From positions 2,777,501 through 2,841,500 of the forward strand of contig CCMO02000001.1 of the NCBI GenBank assembly GCA_000751295.2: a stretch of 64,000 nucleotides of DNA. The letters are read 5' to 3'. Made by a program: the position numbers and the translations under genes. Below, piece by piece: positions 18,350 through 27,275 of this stretch; position 1 is the stretch's first letter, and the number at the start of each line of letters is the position of its first letter. Below the pieces are notes generated by a model, which was given only the letters and a program-made list of their open reading frames with translations, did no database searches and was not told the DNA's origin. Origin of the DNA: a bacterium YEK0313 (GTDB taxonomy: Bacteria; Pseudomonadota; Alphaproteobacteria; Rhizobiales; Phreatobacteraceae).

Positions 18350-19363
18350 TCATCGGGTGAAGTCGATGGCGATCTTGCCGAATACGGCATTGCCCTTCAT
18401 GGCCCGGAAGGCGTCCACCGCTTCGGGAAAGCCGTAGCTGGCGCCGATTACCGGCTTCAATCCGGATGCCTCGATCGCCTTCAGCATGGCCTCGAACTCG
18501 CGCACCGCGCCGACCGTGATGCCCTGCAGCCGGATGCGGCGCATGACCGCCAGCGGCAGGTTGAGCGGCGCGATCGCGCCGGACAGCACGCCCACCAGCG
18601 AGATGATGCCGCCCGGGCGGACCGCGCGCAGGGCACCCTCCAGCGTTTCGGCGCCGCCGACCTCGATCACGTGGTCGATGCCGCCGGGGGCGAGCCGGCG
18701 CGCTTCCTCCGACCAGCGCGGCTGGGTGGCGTAGTTGATGATGTGATCGGCGCCGAGCGCGCGGGCCGCTTCGCCCTTGCGGTCGGACGAGGTCGTCACG
18801 ATGGCGGTGGCGCCGAAGAGCTTGGCGAACTGCAGGGCGAAGATGGCGACGCCGCCCGTGCCCTGGATGAGCACCGTGTCGCCCGCCTTGACGCCGCCGT
18901 GGGTGGCGAGCGCCGACCAGGCGGTGAGGCCGGCGCAGGGCAGGCTCGCCGCTTCCGCGGCGCTGAGATGCGCCGGAATGCGGGCTATGCCATGCGCGGG
19001 GAAGATCACGGTCTCGGCCAGCACGCCGTCGCCGCCATGGCCGCCGCGCGACGACATCAGGCTGGCCTGCGTCGGTTCGCCGTCGATCCAGTCGGGAAAG
19101 AAGGCCGGCACCACCCGGTCGCCCGTCTGGAAGGCGGTGACGCCGAGCCCGACCGCGGCCACCGTGCCGGCGCAGTCCGAACCCGGCACGACCGGAAAGC
19201 TCTGGCGCGGATTGTAGACGCCCTCGACCAGCAGGAGGTCACGCCGGTTGAGCGTTGCCGCTTCCACCGCGATCGCGACTTCGCCGGGACCCGGCTGCGG
19301 CGCCGGACGATCGTCGAAGGCGAGGCCGTCGAGGCCGAAGCGGTGGAGCGCGAGCCGGCGCAT
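18350..19363 (-). CDS. Zinc-independent medium-chain alcohol dehydrogenase/quinone oxidoreductase family
   Basis: This 337-residue NAD(P)-dependent MDR-family oxidoreductase has an N-terminal GroES-like domain (GPGEVAIAVEAATLNRRD, VVPGSDCAGTVAAVG) and a Rossmann domain (GDTVLIQGTGGVAIFALQFAKLFGA, with GTGGVA). The catalytic-zinc His and Cys of classical ADHs are not evident, so a quinone oxidoreductase or enoyl reductase-like role is more likely. The start at 19363 overlaps the rhodanese stop by one base (TGATG), so the two are coupled. A longer open frame upstream overlaps rhodanese in another frame and is rejected. Confidence 0.85.
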   Translation of the reverse strand: MRRLALHRFGLDGLAFDDRPAPQPGPGEVAIAVEAATLNRRDLLLVEGVYNPRQSFPVVPGSDCAGTVAAVGLGVTAFQTGDRVVPAFFPDWIDGEPTQASLMSSRGGHGGDGVLAETVIFPAHGIARIPAHLSAAEAASLPCAGLTAWSALATHGGVKAGDTVLIQGTGGVAIFALQFAKLFGATAIVTTSSDRKGEAARALGADHIINYATQPRWSEEARRLAPGGIDHVIEVGGAETLEGALRAVRPGGIISLVGVLSGAIAPLNLPLAVMRRIRLQGITVGAVREFEAMLKAIEASGLKPVIGASYGFPEAVDAFRAMKGNAVFGKIAIDFTR

Positions 19364-19686
19364 CAGCCGCGCTCGAAGCCGTGGCCCGCCATGGCCCAGG
19401 CCTTGAGGCCGCCGGCAAGATGCTGGCCATAGGGCAGGCCGTGGCCCTGCGCGATCTCGCTGGCCTGGATCGACCGGACGCCGCCCGCGCACATGAAGAC
19501 GACGCGCTTGCCCTGCGGATCGGGAATCGCGGCTGGGTCGAACCGCGACAGCGGCACGTTGACCGCCTCCGGAATGCGCGCCATGGCCAGCTCGTGCGGC
19601 TCGCGGACATCGACGAGCAGGATCTCGTCATTGGCGAGAGCGGCGGCGACCGCGTCCGGGCTCAGGTCTTCGACTGGATAGGCCAT
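19363..19686 (-). CDS. Single-domain rhodanese-like sulfurtransferase
   Basis: The 107-residue protein consists of one rhodanese domain: EILLVDVREPHELAMARIPEAVNVP followed by the active-site loop CAGGVR with the persulfide-forming Cys at 66. Such proteins move sulfur from a donor to a thiophilic acceptor. The ATG at 19686 is preceded by AGGGAAG, so I prefer it to the ATG eight codons earlier. It is the first gene of a pair with the MDR oxidoreductase downstream. Confidence 0.9.
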   Translation of the reverse strand: MAYPVEDLSPDAVAAALANDEILLVDVREPHELAMARIPEAVNVPLSRFDPAAIPDPQGKRVVFMCAGGVRSIQASEIAQGHGLPYGQHLAGGLKAWAMAGHGFERG

Positions 19687-19759
19687 GGATCTTCCCTTCG
19701 GTCCTGCCAAGATAGGGCGCGGGCGGCTGCTTCGCGAGAGGGGCGAAAGAGGGAGAGCC

Positions 19760-20848
19760 TCAGGCCTGCACGCCGCCGGTGACCGGCTCGCGCACCCCGG
19801 TCGTCGAGGGGAAGGTCAGCGGCAGCCCCGCCATCGAGCGCACGGCGAGGAAGGCGAAGGCCTGCGCCTCCAGGAAGTCCGACGACCAGCCGACCTGTTC
19901 GCCGGTCCTGACTTCGGCGCGGGCGTGGTAGGCGATGAGCCGCAGCAGCTCGGCATTGCGCGCGCCGCCGCCGCAGACGATCCAGAGCACCGGACGCTCG
20001 CGGACGAAATCGGCCGCCCTGGCGATCGAGCGGGCGGTGAAGGTGGTGAGCGTGGCGGCGCCGTCCTCGGTCGAGACATTGCCGACGATGCGATGGGCGA
20101 AGGCGTTGCGGTCGAGCGATTTCGGCGGCGATTTGGCGAAGAACGGGTGCACCAGCAGCCAGGCGAGCAGGGCCTCGTCGCCGCGCCCGCGCGCCGCCAT
20201 GACGCCGTTGTCGTCGAGCGGCTTGCCGGTCCGTTCGCGCATCCAGTCGTCGATCAGCGCATTGCCGGGGCCCGTGTCGAAGGCGGTCAGCTCGTCGTTC
20301 GAACCGATGAAGGTGACATTGGCGACGCCGCCGACATTGACCACCGCGAGCGGCCGCGGCAGCTCCTTCTGGGCGGCGAGCGCGCGGTGGAACACCGGCA
20401 CCAGCGGCGCGCCCTGGCCGCCGGCGGCAATGTCGGCCTGCCTGAGGTCGTAGACGACGGGAATGCCGAGCCGCTGCCGCAGCGCCAAGCCGTCGCCGAT
20501 CTGCACGGTCATCTTCAGGTCCGGCCGATGGATGACGGTCTGGCCATGGAAGCCGACGACGCCAATATCGGCCCGGCTCAGCCCATGGGTCGCCAGGAAT
20601 GTCTCGACCGCCTCGGCATGGGCGCGGGTGATCAGGTCCTCGGCCCTGGCGAGCAGGGGCGTGCGGGTCAGCCGGTCCTGCAGGGCTGCGCCTTCCTTCA
20701 GCGCCTCGCGCAGCAGGGCGCGCTCCTCGTCGCTGTAGGCGCGGTAGCCGGTCGGCCCGAAGCCCGAAATGCTGGTGCCGTCGGTGTCGATGAGCGCCAC
20801 ATCGACACCGTCCATCGATGTCCCCGACATCAGGCCGATCGCGCGCAT
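19760..20848 (-). CDS. anmK: Anhydro-N-acetylmuramic acid kinase
   Basis: AnmK phosphorylates and hydrolyses 1,6-anhydro-MurNAc to MurNAc-6-phosphate, recycling peptidoglycan turnover products. The 362-residue protein starts with GLMSGTSMDGVDVALIDTDG (P-loop-like ATP region) and includes IGVVGFHGQTVIHRP, VVNVGGVANVTFI, FDTGPGNALIDDWM and the adenosine motif VCGGGARN. Length is normal and GGGAGAG precedes the start. In many alphaproteobacteria anmK lies next to and divergent from tyrS, as here, with 113 bp of shared upstream DNA. Confidence 0.97.
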   Translation of the reverse strand: MRAIGLMSGTSMDGVDVALIDTDGTSISGFGPTGYRAYSDEERALLREALKEGAALQDRLTRTPLLARAEDLITRAHAEAVETFLATHGLSRADIGVVGFHGQTVIHRPDLKMTVQIGDGLALRQRLGIPVVYDLRQADIAAGGQGAPLVPVFHRALAAQKELPRPLAVVNVGGVANVTFIGSNDELTAFDTGPGNALIDDWMRERTGKPLDDNGVMAARGRGDEALLAWLLVHPFFAKSPPKSLDRNAFAHRIVGNVSTEDGAATLTTFTARSIARAADFVRERPVLWIVCGGGARNAELLRLIAYHARAEVRTGEQVGWSSDFLEAQAFAFLAVRSMAGLPLTFPSTTGVREPVTGGVQA

Positions 20849-20961
20849 GGCTCTCCCGATCCAGACGACTCAAGAGGTGAAATCACCGGATGCCTCTGCT
20901 ACACCGGCTGCCCGCCGGGCGCGAGGCCCGTCGTGCAGCCACCCCCTGTCTCGGAAAGATC

Positions 20962-22215
20962 ATGACCGCTCCGACATCAGATTTCCTGCGCATTCTGCAA
21001 GAGCGCGGGTACATCCATCAGTCCTCCGACTTCGCCGGCATCGACGCCCTGGCGGCCAAGGGCGATGTGATCTGCTATGTCGGCTATGACTGCACCGCCC
21101 CCTCGCTGCATATCGGCCACCTCCTGTCGATCATGATGCTGCACTGGCTGCAGAAATCCGGAGGCGGCCGGCCGATCACCCTGATGGGCGGCGGCACCAC
21201 CCGCGTGGGCGACCCCTCGGGCCGCGACGAGACGCGCAAGATCCTGTCGCTCGAGGACATCGAGGCCAACAAGAACGCCATCAAGGGTGTGTTCTCGAAG
21301 TTCCTGACTTTCGGCGACGGCAAGACCGACGCGGTCATGGCCGACAATGCGGAATGGCTGACCAAGCTCAACTATATCGAAATGCTGCGCGACATCGGCC
21401 GGCACTTCTCGGTGAACCGCATGCTCAGCATGGATTCGGTCAAGCTCCGGCTCGACCGCGACCAGGAGCTGAGCTTCATCGAATTCAACTACATGATCCT
21501 GCAGGCCTACGACTTCGTCGAACTGGCCCGCCGCTACAACTGCAACCTGCAGATGGGCGGCTCGGATCAGTGGGGCAATATCGTCACCGGCATCGATCTC
21601 GGTCGGCGCATGGGCACGCACCAGCTCTATGCGCTGACCTGTCCGCTGCTGACCACCGCGTCCGGCACCAAGATGGGCAAGACCGCGGCGGGCGCGGTCT
21701 GGCTCAATGCCGACATGCTCTCGGCCTATGACTACTGGCAGTTCTGGCGCAACACCGAGGATGCCGACGTCGAGCGCTTCCTGAAGCTGTTCACGACCTT
21801 GCCGCTCGGCGAGGTTGGACGGCTCGCCGCGCTCGGCGGCGCCGAGATCAACGAGGCCAAGAAGATCCTGGCGACCGAGGCGACGGCGCTGATCCACGGC
21901 CGCGAGGCCGCGGCGGCTGCCGCGGAGACCGCGCGCCAGACCTTCGAGCAGGGGCAGGCCGCCGCGGCCCTTCCGACGGTCGCGGTCCCGGAGGCCGAGC
22001 TCGGCGCCGGCATCGGCGTGCTCACCCTGTTCGTGCGGGCCGGCCTCGTCGCCTCCAATGGCGAGGCGCGGCGCCAGGTGCAGGGCGGGGGGCTGAGGCT
22101 CAACGACGAGGCCGTGACGGATCCGCAGATGACGGTATCATCGGGACATCTGAAGGACGGCGTCATCAAGCTGTCCTTCGGTCGCAAGAAGCACGTGCTG
22201 ATCAAGGCCGGCTAA
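20962..22215 (+). CDS. tyrS: Tyrosyl-tRNA synthetase
   Basis: This class Ic aminoacyl-tRNA synthetase of 417 residues charges tRNA-Tyr. HIGH is present at 50-53 (APSLHIGHLLS), the tyrosine pocket at YMILQAYDF and MGGSDQWGNI, and the KMSKS loop appears as KMGKT, as is common in bacterial TyrRS. A C-terminal S4 RNA-binding domain (from about 350, VRAGLVASNGEARRQV) completes it. The ATG at 20962 gives the normal N-terminus and has GGAAAG upstream; the open frame extends 24 codons further 5'. A glutathione transferase gene follows after 15 bp in the same direction. Confidence 0.98.
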   Translation: MTAPTSDFLRILQERGYIHQSSDFAGIDALAAKGDVICYVGYDCTAPSLHIGHLLSIMMLHWLQKSGGGRPITLMGGGTTRVGDPSGRDETRKILSLEDIEANKNAIKGVFSKFLTFGDGKTDAVMADNAEWLTKLNYIEMLRDIGRHFSVNRMLSMDSVKLRLDRDQELSFIEFNYMILQAYDFVELARRYNCNLQMGGSDQWGNIVTGIDLGRRMGTHQLYALTCPLLTTASGTKMGKTAAGAVWLNADMLSAYDYWQFWRNTEDADVERFLKLFTTLPLGEVGRLAALGGAEINEAKKILATEATALIHGREAAAAAAETARQTFEQGQAAAALPTVAVPEAELGAGIGVLTLFVRAGLVASNGEARRQVQGGGLRLNDEAVTDPQMTVSSGHLKDGVIKLSFGRKKHVLIKAG

Positions 22216-22230
22216 CGGGATGGATGCCTC

Positions 22231-22851
22231 ATGAGCCTGAAGTTTTTCTTTGGCCCGAAGACCTGCGCACTGGCCTCGCGCATCGCGCTCGAGGAAGCTG
22301 GCGTCGCCTATGAGGCGGTGCGGCTCGACATGGCCGGCGGCCAGCAGCGCACGCCGGACTATCTGGCGATCAATCCGAAGGGCAGGGTGCCGGCGCTCGT
22401 CACCGCCCATGGCGTCCTGACCGAAACGCCGGCGATCCTCGCCTATATCGCCCAGGCCTATCCGGCGGCGAATCTGGCGCCGATCGACGATCCCTTCGCC
22501 TTTGCGCAGGTGCAGGCGTTCAACAGCTATCTGTGCTCGACCGTGCACATCAATCACGCCCACAAGATGCGCGGCTATCGCTGGGCGGACGAAGAGACGT
22601 CCTATGCCGACATGAAGCGCAAGGTACCGCAGAGCATGGCCGAGAGCTTCACGCTGATCGAGCGGGACATGATCGCCGGGCCCTGGGTCTTCGGCGAGGA
22701 CTATACGATCGCCGATCCCTATCTCTACACCATGTCCCGCTGGCTCGAGGGCGACGGCGTCGACATCGCGCGCTTCCCGAAGGTCGCCGACCATTTCAAG
22801 CGCATGGGCGAGCGCCCGGCGGTGCAGCGGGCGGTCGCCGGCGACGCCTGA
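22231..22851 (+). CDS. Glutathione S-transferase family protein
   Basis: The 206-residue cytosolic protein has an N-terminal thioredoxin-like domain (LKFFFGPKTCALASRIALEEAG; cis-proline segment GRVPALVT; glutathione-binding ETPAILAYIAQ) and an all-helical C-terminal domain with YTIADPYLY. Cys 12 in the KTCALAS position resembles beta-class bacterial GSTs, which use a cysteine near the sulfur of glutathione. It follows tyrS closely and probably shares its transcript. Substrate is not predictable. Confidence 0.9.
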   Translation: MSLKFFFGPKTCALASRIALEEAGVAYEAVRLDMAGGQQRTPDYLAINPKGRVPALVTAHGVLTETPAILAYIAQAYPAANLAPIDDPFAFAQVQAFNSYLCSTVHINHAHKMRGYRWADEETSYADMKRKVPQSMAESFTLIERDMIAGPWVFGEDYTIADPYLYTMSRWLEGDGVDIARFPKVADHFKRMGERPAVQRAVAGDA

Positions 22852-22861
22852 TCTTCAAGGA

Positions 22862-23440
22862 TCAACGCCGCGGCTCGGCCCAGGCCCGCGCCGCGGCGTC
22901 CTGCTTGACGAAGGCCTCGATCGCCGGCGCCTCGGCGAGCGTCATGTCGATATCGTCCCAGCCGTTCAGCAGCTGGGTCCGCCATACCGGATCGATGGCG
23001 AAGTCGACGGCGAGATTGCCGGCCGTGATGCGCTGGCTTGCGAGATCGACCGTCACGGTCGCCGCCGGCGCCGCCAGCAGCGCTTCGGCGTCGGCCTCGC
23101 TGACCAGCGCCGGCAGCACGCCGTTCTTGACGCAATTGGCGGCGAAGATGTCGCCGAAGCTCGGCGCGATCACCACCTTGAAGCCGAAATCGGCGAGCGC
23201 ATAGACGGCCGCCTCGCGCGAGGAGCCGCAGCCGAAATTGCGCCGGGCGACCAGGATGGCTTCGCCCGACGAGGGCGCGGCGAGCCGGCCTTCCGCCACG
23301 AGGTCGTGCAGCAGGAAGCGGCCATAGCCCTCCGGCACGCGCGGCTCCTTCATGAAGCGCGCGGGAATGAGCTGGTCGGTGTCGATATTGGCGGCGGCGA
23401 GCCGCAGCATCGGCGCCGTCTCGGCCTTGAAGGGTCTCAT
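22862..23440 (-). CDS. leuD: Aconitase-family hydratase small subunit (LeuD-like)
   Basis: The 192-residue swivel-domain subunit shows ANIDTDQLIPARFM, the catalytic-loop NFGCGSSREAAVYAL and FGDIFAANCVKNGVLP, all LeuD signatures. It pairs with the large subunit, whose stop overlaps its start by four bases (ATGA). Standard naming is 3-isopropylmalate dehydratase small subunit. The genomic setting beside a GntR regulator, an importer, a PrpD-like and an isocitrate-lyase-like gene suggests a catabolic isomerase or hydratase acting on a related di- or tricarboxylate rather than leucine synthesis; this is inference. The small subunit largely sets substrate specificity in this family. Confidence 0.85.
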   Translation of the reverse strand: MRPFKAETAPMLRLAAANIDTDQLIPARFMKEPRVPEGYGRFLLHDLVAEGRLAAPSSGEAILVARRNFGCGSSREAAVYALADFGFKVVIAPSFGDIFAANCVKNGVLPALVSEADAEALLAAPAATVTVDLASQRITAGNLAVDFAIDPVWRTQLLNGWDDIDMTLAEAPAIEAFVKQDAAARAWAEPRR

Positions 23441-24834
23441 CCCATGTGCCTCACATCGGTGAGCCGGCCGGTGACGGCGGCGGCCGCCACCATGGCCGGC
23501 GACATCAGGTGGGTGCGGGCGCCGGGCCCCTGGCGGCCCTTGAAGTTGCGGTTGGTGGTCGAGGCGCAGCGCTCGCCCGGCGCGACCAGATCGCCATTCA
23601 TGCCGACGCACATCGAGCAGCCGGAATCGACCCATTCGAGCCCCGCCGCCTGGAAGACGGCGGCAAGCCCTTCCTCCTCGGCCTGGCGCTTCACCGCCGA
23701 CGAGCCCGGCGAGACAACGCCCGGCACCACGGCCCTCCGGTCGCGCAGCACGGCGGCGGCGGCGCGCAGGTCCTCGATGCGCGAATTGGTGCAGGACCCG
23801 ATGAACACCCGGTCGATCCTGATGCTGTCGAGCCGCTGGCCGGCGGCAAGGTCCATATAGGCGAGGGCATCGCGGGTCGCCGCGGCCTTGACCGGGTCGT
23901 CCATGCGCTCGGGATCGGGCACCGTCGCCGAGATCGGCAGGGCGTGCTCGGGGCTGATGCCCCAGGTCACCGTCGGCGCGATCTCGTGCGCCGCGAGCAC
24001 CACTTCGCGGTCGAAGGCGGCGTCGGCGTCGCTCGCCAACCGCGACCAGGCCTCCTCGGCGGCGGCCAGACGATCGCCGTCGGGGGCGAAGGGGCGGCCG
24101 CGGATATAGGCGGCCGTGGTGGCGTCGGGCGCCACCATGCCGCAGCGGCCGCCGGCCTCGATCGACATGTTGCAGAGGGTCATCCGGCCTTCCATCGACA
24201 GGGCCCGGATCGCCGAGCCGGCATATTCGATGGCATGGCCGGCGGCGCCGTCCGCACCGATCCGGGCGATGACGGTCAGCATGATGTCCTTGGCCGCGAT
24301 GCCGGGCCCGGTCGTGCCGTCGACCCGGATGCGCAGCCGTTTCGGCTTCTTCTGCCAGAGCGTCTGGGTCGCCAGCACATGGGCGACCTCCGAGGCACCG
24401 ATGCCGAAGGCATAGGCCCCGAAGGCGCCATGGGTCGAGGTGTGGCTGTCGCCGCAGACCACGGTCAGGCCCGGCAGGGTCAGCCCCTGTTCCGGGCCGA
24501 CAACGTGGACGATGCCCTGGCGCGGATCGTCGAGGCCGAACAGCGTGATGCCATGGCGGGCCGTGTTGGCGGCGAGCAGGTCGACCATGCGGGCGATCGA
24601 GGCGTCGGGGATCGGATGGCCGCGGCCGCGCGTCGGCACATAATGGTCGGCCACGCCGAAGGTGAGGTCCGGCCGGGCGACGCGGCCGCCGCGCGCGTCG
24701 ATCTGGCCGAAGGCATGGTGCGAGCCTTCGTGCACGAAATGGCGGTCGATCCAGATCAGCGACAGGCCGTCGTCGCGGCGCGTCACCACGTGGCCGTCCC
24801 AGAGCTTGTCGAACAGGGTTGAAGGGGCCGTCAT
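23437..24834 (-). CDS. leuC: Aconitase-family hydratase large subunit (LeuC-like)
   Basis: The 465-residue large subunit keeps the three [4Fe-4S] cysteines (C348 in GSCTNSR, C406 and C409 in DSGCSMCVGMN) and the DSHTSTHGAFGA and SMEGRMTLCNMSIEAGGRCG segments. It departs from housekeeping LeuC in the N-terminal active-site region (RHFVHEGSHHAF in place of the usual HLVHEVTSPQAF), as in catabolic paralogues such as dimethylmaleate hydratase or homologues acting on methylated substrates. The ATG at 24834 is chosen; a TTG further upstream is possible. It is divergent from the GntR gene with a 187-bp shared regulatory gap. Confidence 0.87.
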   Translation of the reverse strand: MTAPSTLFDKLWDGHVVTRRDDGLSLIWIDRHFVHEGSHHAFGQIDARGGRVARPDLTFGVADHYVPTRGRGHPIPDASIARMVDLLAANTARHGITLFGLDDPRQGIVHVVGPEQGLTLPGLTVVCGDSHTSTHGAFGAYAFGIGASEVAHVLATQTLWQKKPKRLRIRVDGTTGPGIAAKDIMLTVIARIGADGAAGHAIEYAGSAIRALSMEGRMTLCNMSIEAGGRCGMVAPDATTAAYIRGRPFAPDGDRLAAAEEAWSRLASDADAAFDREVVLAAHEIAPTVTWGISPEHALPISATVPDPERMDDPVKAAATRDALAYMDLAAGQRLDSIRIDRVFIGSCTNSRIEDLRAAAAVLRDRRAVVPGVVSPGSSAVKRQAEEEGLAAVFQAAGLEWVDSGCSMCVGMNGDLVAPGERCASTTNRNFKGRQGPGARTHLMSPAMVAAAAVTGRLTDVRHMG

Positions 24835-24882
24835 GGGGCAGTTCTTTCGATCACGGCTTGACCGGCGCAAATTGTATCATAG

Positions 24883-24917
24883 ACTAGACAATCAGCGGGA
24901 AATTGCGATGGTCTAGT
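24883..24917. promoter_or_regulatory. Inverted repeat in the leuC/gntR divergent promoter region
   Basis: ACTAGAC (24883-24889) and GTCTAGT (24911-24917) are perfect 7-bp inverted arms 21 bases apart, in an AT-rich island between leuC and the GntR gene. The 28-bp offset is close to three helical turns, suiting a pair of regulator dimers. It is a candidate GntR operator controlling both directions; only symmetry and position support it. Confidence 0.45.
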
Positions 24918-25021
24918 TGACGCCAATGAACTTCGGGGCTCAAACGATTGCCGAAATGCCACACTCCGCAAGGGGTTGTGGGGCAGTGGGCGCCGGAAGT
25001 CATTGGGGTGGCAAGGCAATC

Positions 25022-25828
25022 ATGGCAGACGCAATCGAGACATCAAAGACGCGGCGTGTCTACCTGACCCTGCGCGACCGCATCATGTCCGGCGAACTGG
25101 CGCCGGGAGCGCGGTTGCCGTCCGAACCGGACCTCGCCGATCTGCACGATGTCTCCCGCGTCACCATCCGCCGCGCCCTCGCCGAACTCGAGCGCGAGGG
25201 GCTGATCTCGCGCCGGCCGGGCGCCGGCACCTTCATCACCGCCCGCATGATCAAGCGGCCGATTGTCGCGGATCTCTCCAACGCGCTGGCCCATCTCGTC
25301 GAAATGGGCCGTTCGACCGATGTCCGGCTCCTGCAGTTCGGTTACGTCAGCCCGGCCGTCGAGGTCGCCGAGGCGCTGCGGCTGGACGAGAACGAGAAGG
25401 CGCAGCGCTCGGTGCGCGTGCGCATCATCGACGGCGAGCCGTTCAGCTATCTCATCACCCATGTGCCCGAACGCGTCGGCACGACCTATACCGAGCAGGA
25501 GCTTGCGGCGGTGCCGCTTCTGACCCTGATCGAGCGTTCGGGCGTCAAGGTCGACCGGGCCACCCAGACCATTTCCGCGACGCTCGCGGGCCCCGGCGTC
25601 GCCGAAGCGCTCGGCATCGACATCGGCTCGCCGCTGATCGCGCTCACCCGCGTCGTCTACGACGTCAAGCGGCGCGGCATCGAGCATCTCGTCGCCTTCT
25701 ACCGGCCCGACCGCTACTCCTTCCAGATGGATCTGGTGCGCATCGATTCAGGCGGCGATCGCCTGTGGTCGCCGGTCGAGCGGTTCCGCGGCGGCAGCAA
25801 TTTCAATACCACGGTGAAAGCCGAATGA
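25022..25828 (+). CDS. GntR/HutC-family transcriptional regulator
   Basis: The 268-residue protein has a winged helix-turn-helix (about 12-77) with RIMSGELAPGARLPSEPDLA and VSRVTIRRALAELEREGLISRRPGAGTFI, then a UTRA ligand-binding domain (about 95-240) ending in VVYDVKRRGIEHLVAFYRPDRYSF. HutC-type regulators typically repress nearby catabolic genes until a small-molecule substrate binds the UTRA domain. It sits between the divergent leuCD-like pair and the ABC-transporter/catabolic run and is the obvious candidate to control both. I start at the ATG 25022; an open frame of 35 extra codons upstream has no family support. Confidence 0.93.
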   Translation: MADAIETSKTRRVYLTLRDRIMSGELAPGARLPSEPDLADLHDVSRVTIRRALAELEREGLISRRPGAGTFITARMIKRPIVADLSNALAHLVEMGRSTDVRLLQFGYVSPAVEVAEALRLDENEKAQRSVRVRIIDGEPFSYLITHVPERVGTTYTEQELAAVPLLTLIERSGVKVDRATQTISATLAGPGVAEALGIDIGSPLIALTRVVYDVKRRGIEHLVAFYRPDRYSFQMDLVRIDSGGDRLWSPVERFRGGSNFNTTVKAE

Positions 25829-25912
25829 TTGACGCCGCCCGGCTTGCGCGATCACCTAGGAGCGACGTGAGGAACGGGCCGGCATGCGGCGCAGAGATCG
25901 AGGGGAAGGGGC

Positions 25913-27148
25913 ATGACTGACACCAAGGGGTTGTCTTCCGGAACGGGGCTGACGCGACGGCGCCTGATCGAGACGGGTGCCGCCGGCGCGACGCTCATCG
26001 CGGCGCCCGGCCTCCTGATGGCCCAGCCGGCGCCGGTCAAGCTCGGGATTCTGCAGCCGGTGACCGGCAATCTGGCGCAGGACGGCGAATATGGCCGCCT
26101 TGGCGCCGAGGCTGCGATCAACGAGATCAATGCGGCCGGCGGCATCAAGTCGCTCGGCGGCGCCAAGCTCGAAATGGTCTTCGGCGATGCCCGCTCGACG
26201 CCGGAGGGCGGCACCCAGGAGGTCGAGCGCATGCATGCGGAAGGGGTGGCGGCCATTGTCGGCGGCTTTGCCTCGCCGATCTGCCTGGCCGCCTCGCAGG
26301 CGGCCTCGCGCTATGACCTCGCCTATATCGTCGATGTCGGCGTCTCCGACGCCATCGTCGCGCGCGGCCTGAAGAACACCTTCCGCTTCGGGCCCGGCTT
26401 CGGCATGGTCACCAAGGCGGCGATCGACAACCTGGTCAAGCTGAACGATGCGGCCGGCAAGCCGGCCAAGACCGTCGTCCTCGTTCATGAGGACGGCCTG
26501 TTCGGCACCGGCCTCGCCAAGCTGATGAACGAGCGGCTCTCCGCGCTCGGCTTCCAGATCCTCGAGACCATCGCCCATCCGACGCCGGCCCGCGACATGT
26601 CCAATGTCGCGCTGCGCATCCGCGCGCTCAATCCCGACCTCGTCATTCCCTCCAGCTATTATGCCGAGTTCGTGCTGCTGGCGCGGACCATGCAGCAGCA
26701 GCGCATCCGGCCGAAGGGCATCTATGCAGTGCTGAACGGTGCCGCCTCGAATTTCCGCTTCGTCAAGGAGTTCCCGGACGCCGCAGCCAATGTGATGGAC
26801 TGCAACCACTGGGCCGATCCGCGCAAGCCCAAGGCGGTCGTGCTGCGCAAGCAGGTCGAGGCCGCCGGCCGCTTCTGGCTCTACAACACGCCGCTCAACT
26901 ATTCCTGCGTGCAGCTGGTGGCCGATGCGATCGAGCGGGCCGCCTCGCGCGACAGGCCGAAGATCATCGAGGCGATCGCCGCTTCCACCTTCGCCGGCCA
27001 CATCATGCCCTATGGCCCGACCAAGTTCGAAAACGGCCAGAATACCGGGGCTGCGCCGGTCAATACGCAGGTCCAGGGCGGTGACATCAAGGTCATCTTC
27101 CCCGCCGAATTTGCCGATTCCAAGCCGGTCTTCCCCGTGACCGGCTAG
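25913..27148 (+). CDS. ABC transporter substrate-binding protein, branched-chain amino acid type
   Basis: This periplasmic receptor of the LivK/Peripla_BP_6 family has 411 residues. A twin-arginine-like leader (TRRRLIETGAAGATLIAAPG, cleavage near LLMAQ) precedes PVKLGILQPVTGNLAQDGEYGRLGAEAAINEINAAGG, the family signature, spread over about 40-75. GGAAGGGG precedes the ATG. This is the specificity component for the permease and ATPase genes that follow. Members of the group also bind amides, urea, aromatic acids and dicarboxylates, so the ligand should not be assumed to be leucine. Confidence 0.93.
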   Translation: MTDTKGLSSGTGLTRRRLIETGAAGATLIAAPGLLMAQPAPVKLGILQPVTGNLAQDGEYGRLGAEAAINEINAAGGIKSLGGAKLEMVFGDARSTPEGGTQEVERMHAEGVAAIVGGFASPICLAASQAASRYDLAYIVDVGVSDAIVARGLKNTFRFGPGFGMVTKAAIDNLVKLNDAAGKPAKTVVLVHEDGLFGTGLAKLMNERLSALGFQILETIAHPTPARDMSNVALRIRALNPDLVIPSSYYAEFVLLARTMQQQRIRPKGIYAVLNGAASNFRFVKEFPDAAANVMDCNHWADPRKPKAVVLRKQVEAAGRFWLYNTPLNYSCVQLVADAIERAASRDRPKIIEAIAASTFAGHIMPYGPTKFENGQNTGAAPVNTQVQGGDIKVIFPAEFADSKPVFPVTG

Positions 27149-27153
27149 AGCAG

Positions 27154-27181
27154 GGCGCGCGGCGCTCCCTCCACGCGCGCC
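27154..27181 (+). other. Intercistronic hairpin between binding protein and permease genes
   Basis: GGCGCGCG and CGCGCGCC form a perfect 8-bp stem six bases after the binding-protein stop. No T-run follows, so it may protect the upstream mRNA from 3' decay or attenuate downstream expression, as is common for periplasmic binding-protein operons. Confidence 0.5.
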
Positions 27182-27275
27182 ACGCCTCAGACGTCGCTGA
27201 CACTGCAAGAACCGGCCGGATCGTCCCGGCCGGCACGAAGTTCTCGTTCCCGAAGCGAACCGCAGGGATCATCCG

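Noticed and set aside
20962..22215. KMGKT instead of KMSKS in TyrRS as a possible defect
   Set aside because: Variation at this loop (for example KFGKT) is normal in bacterial TyrRS.
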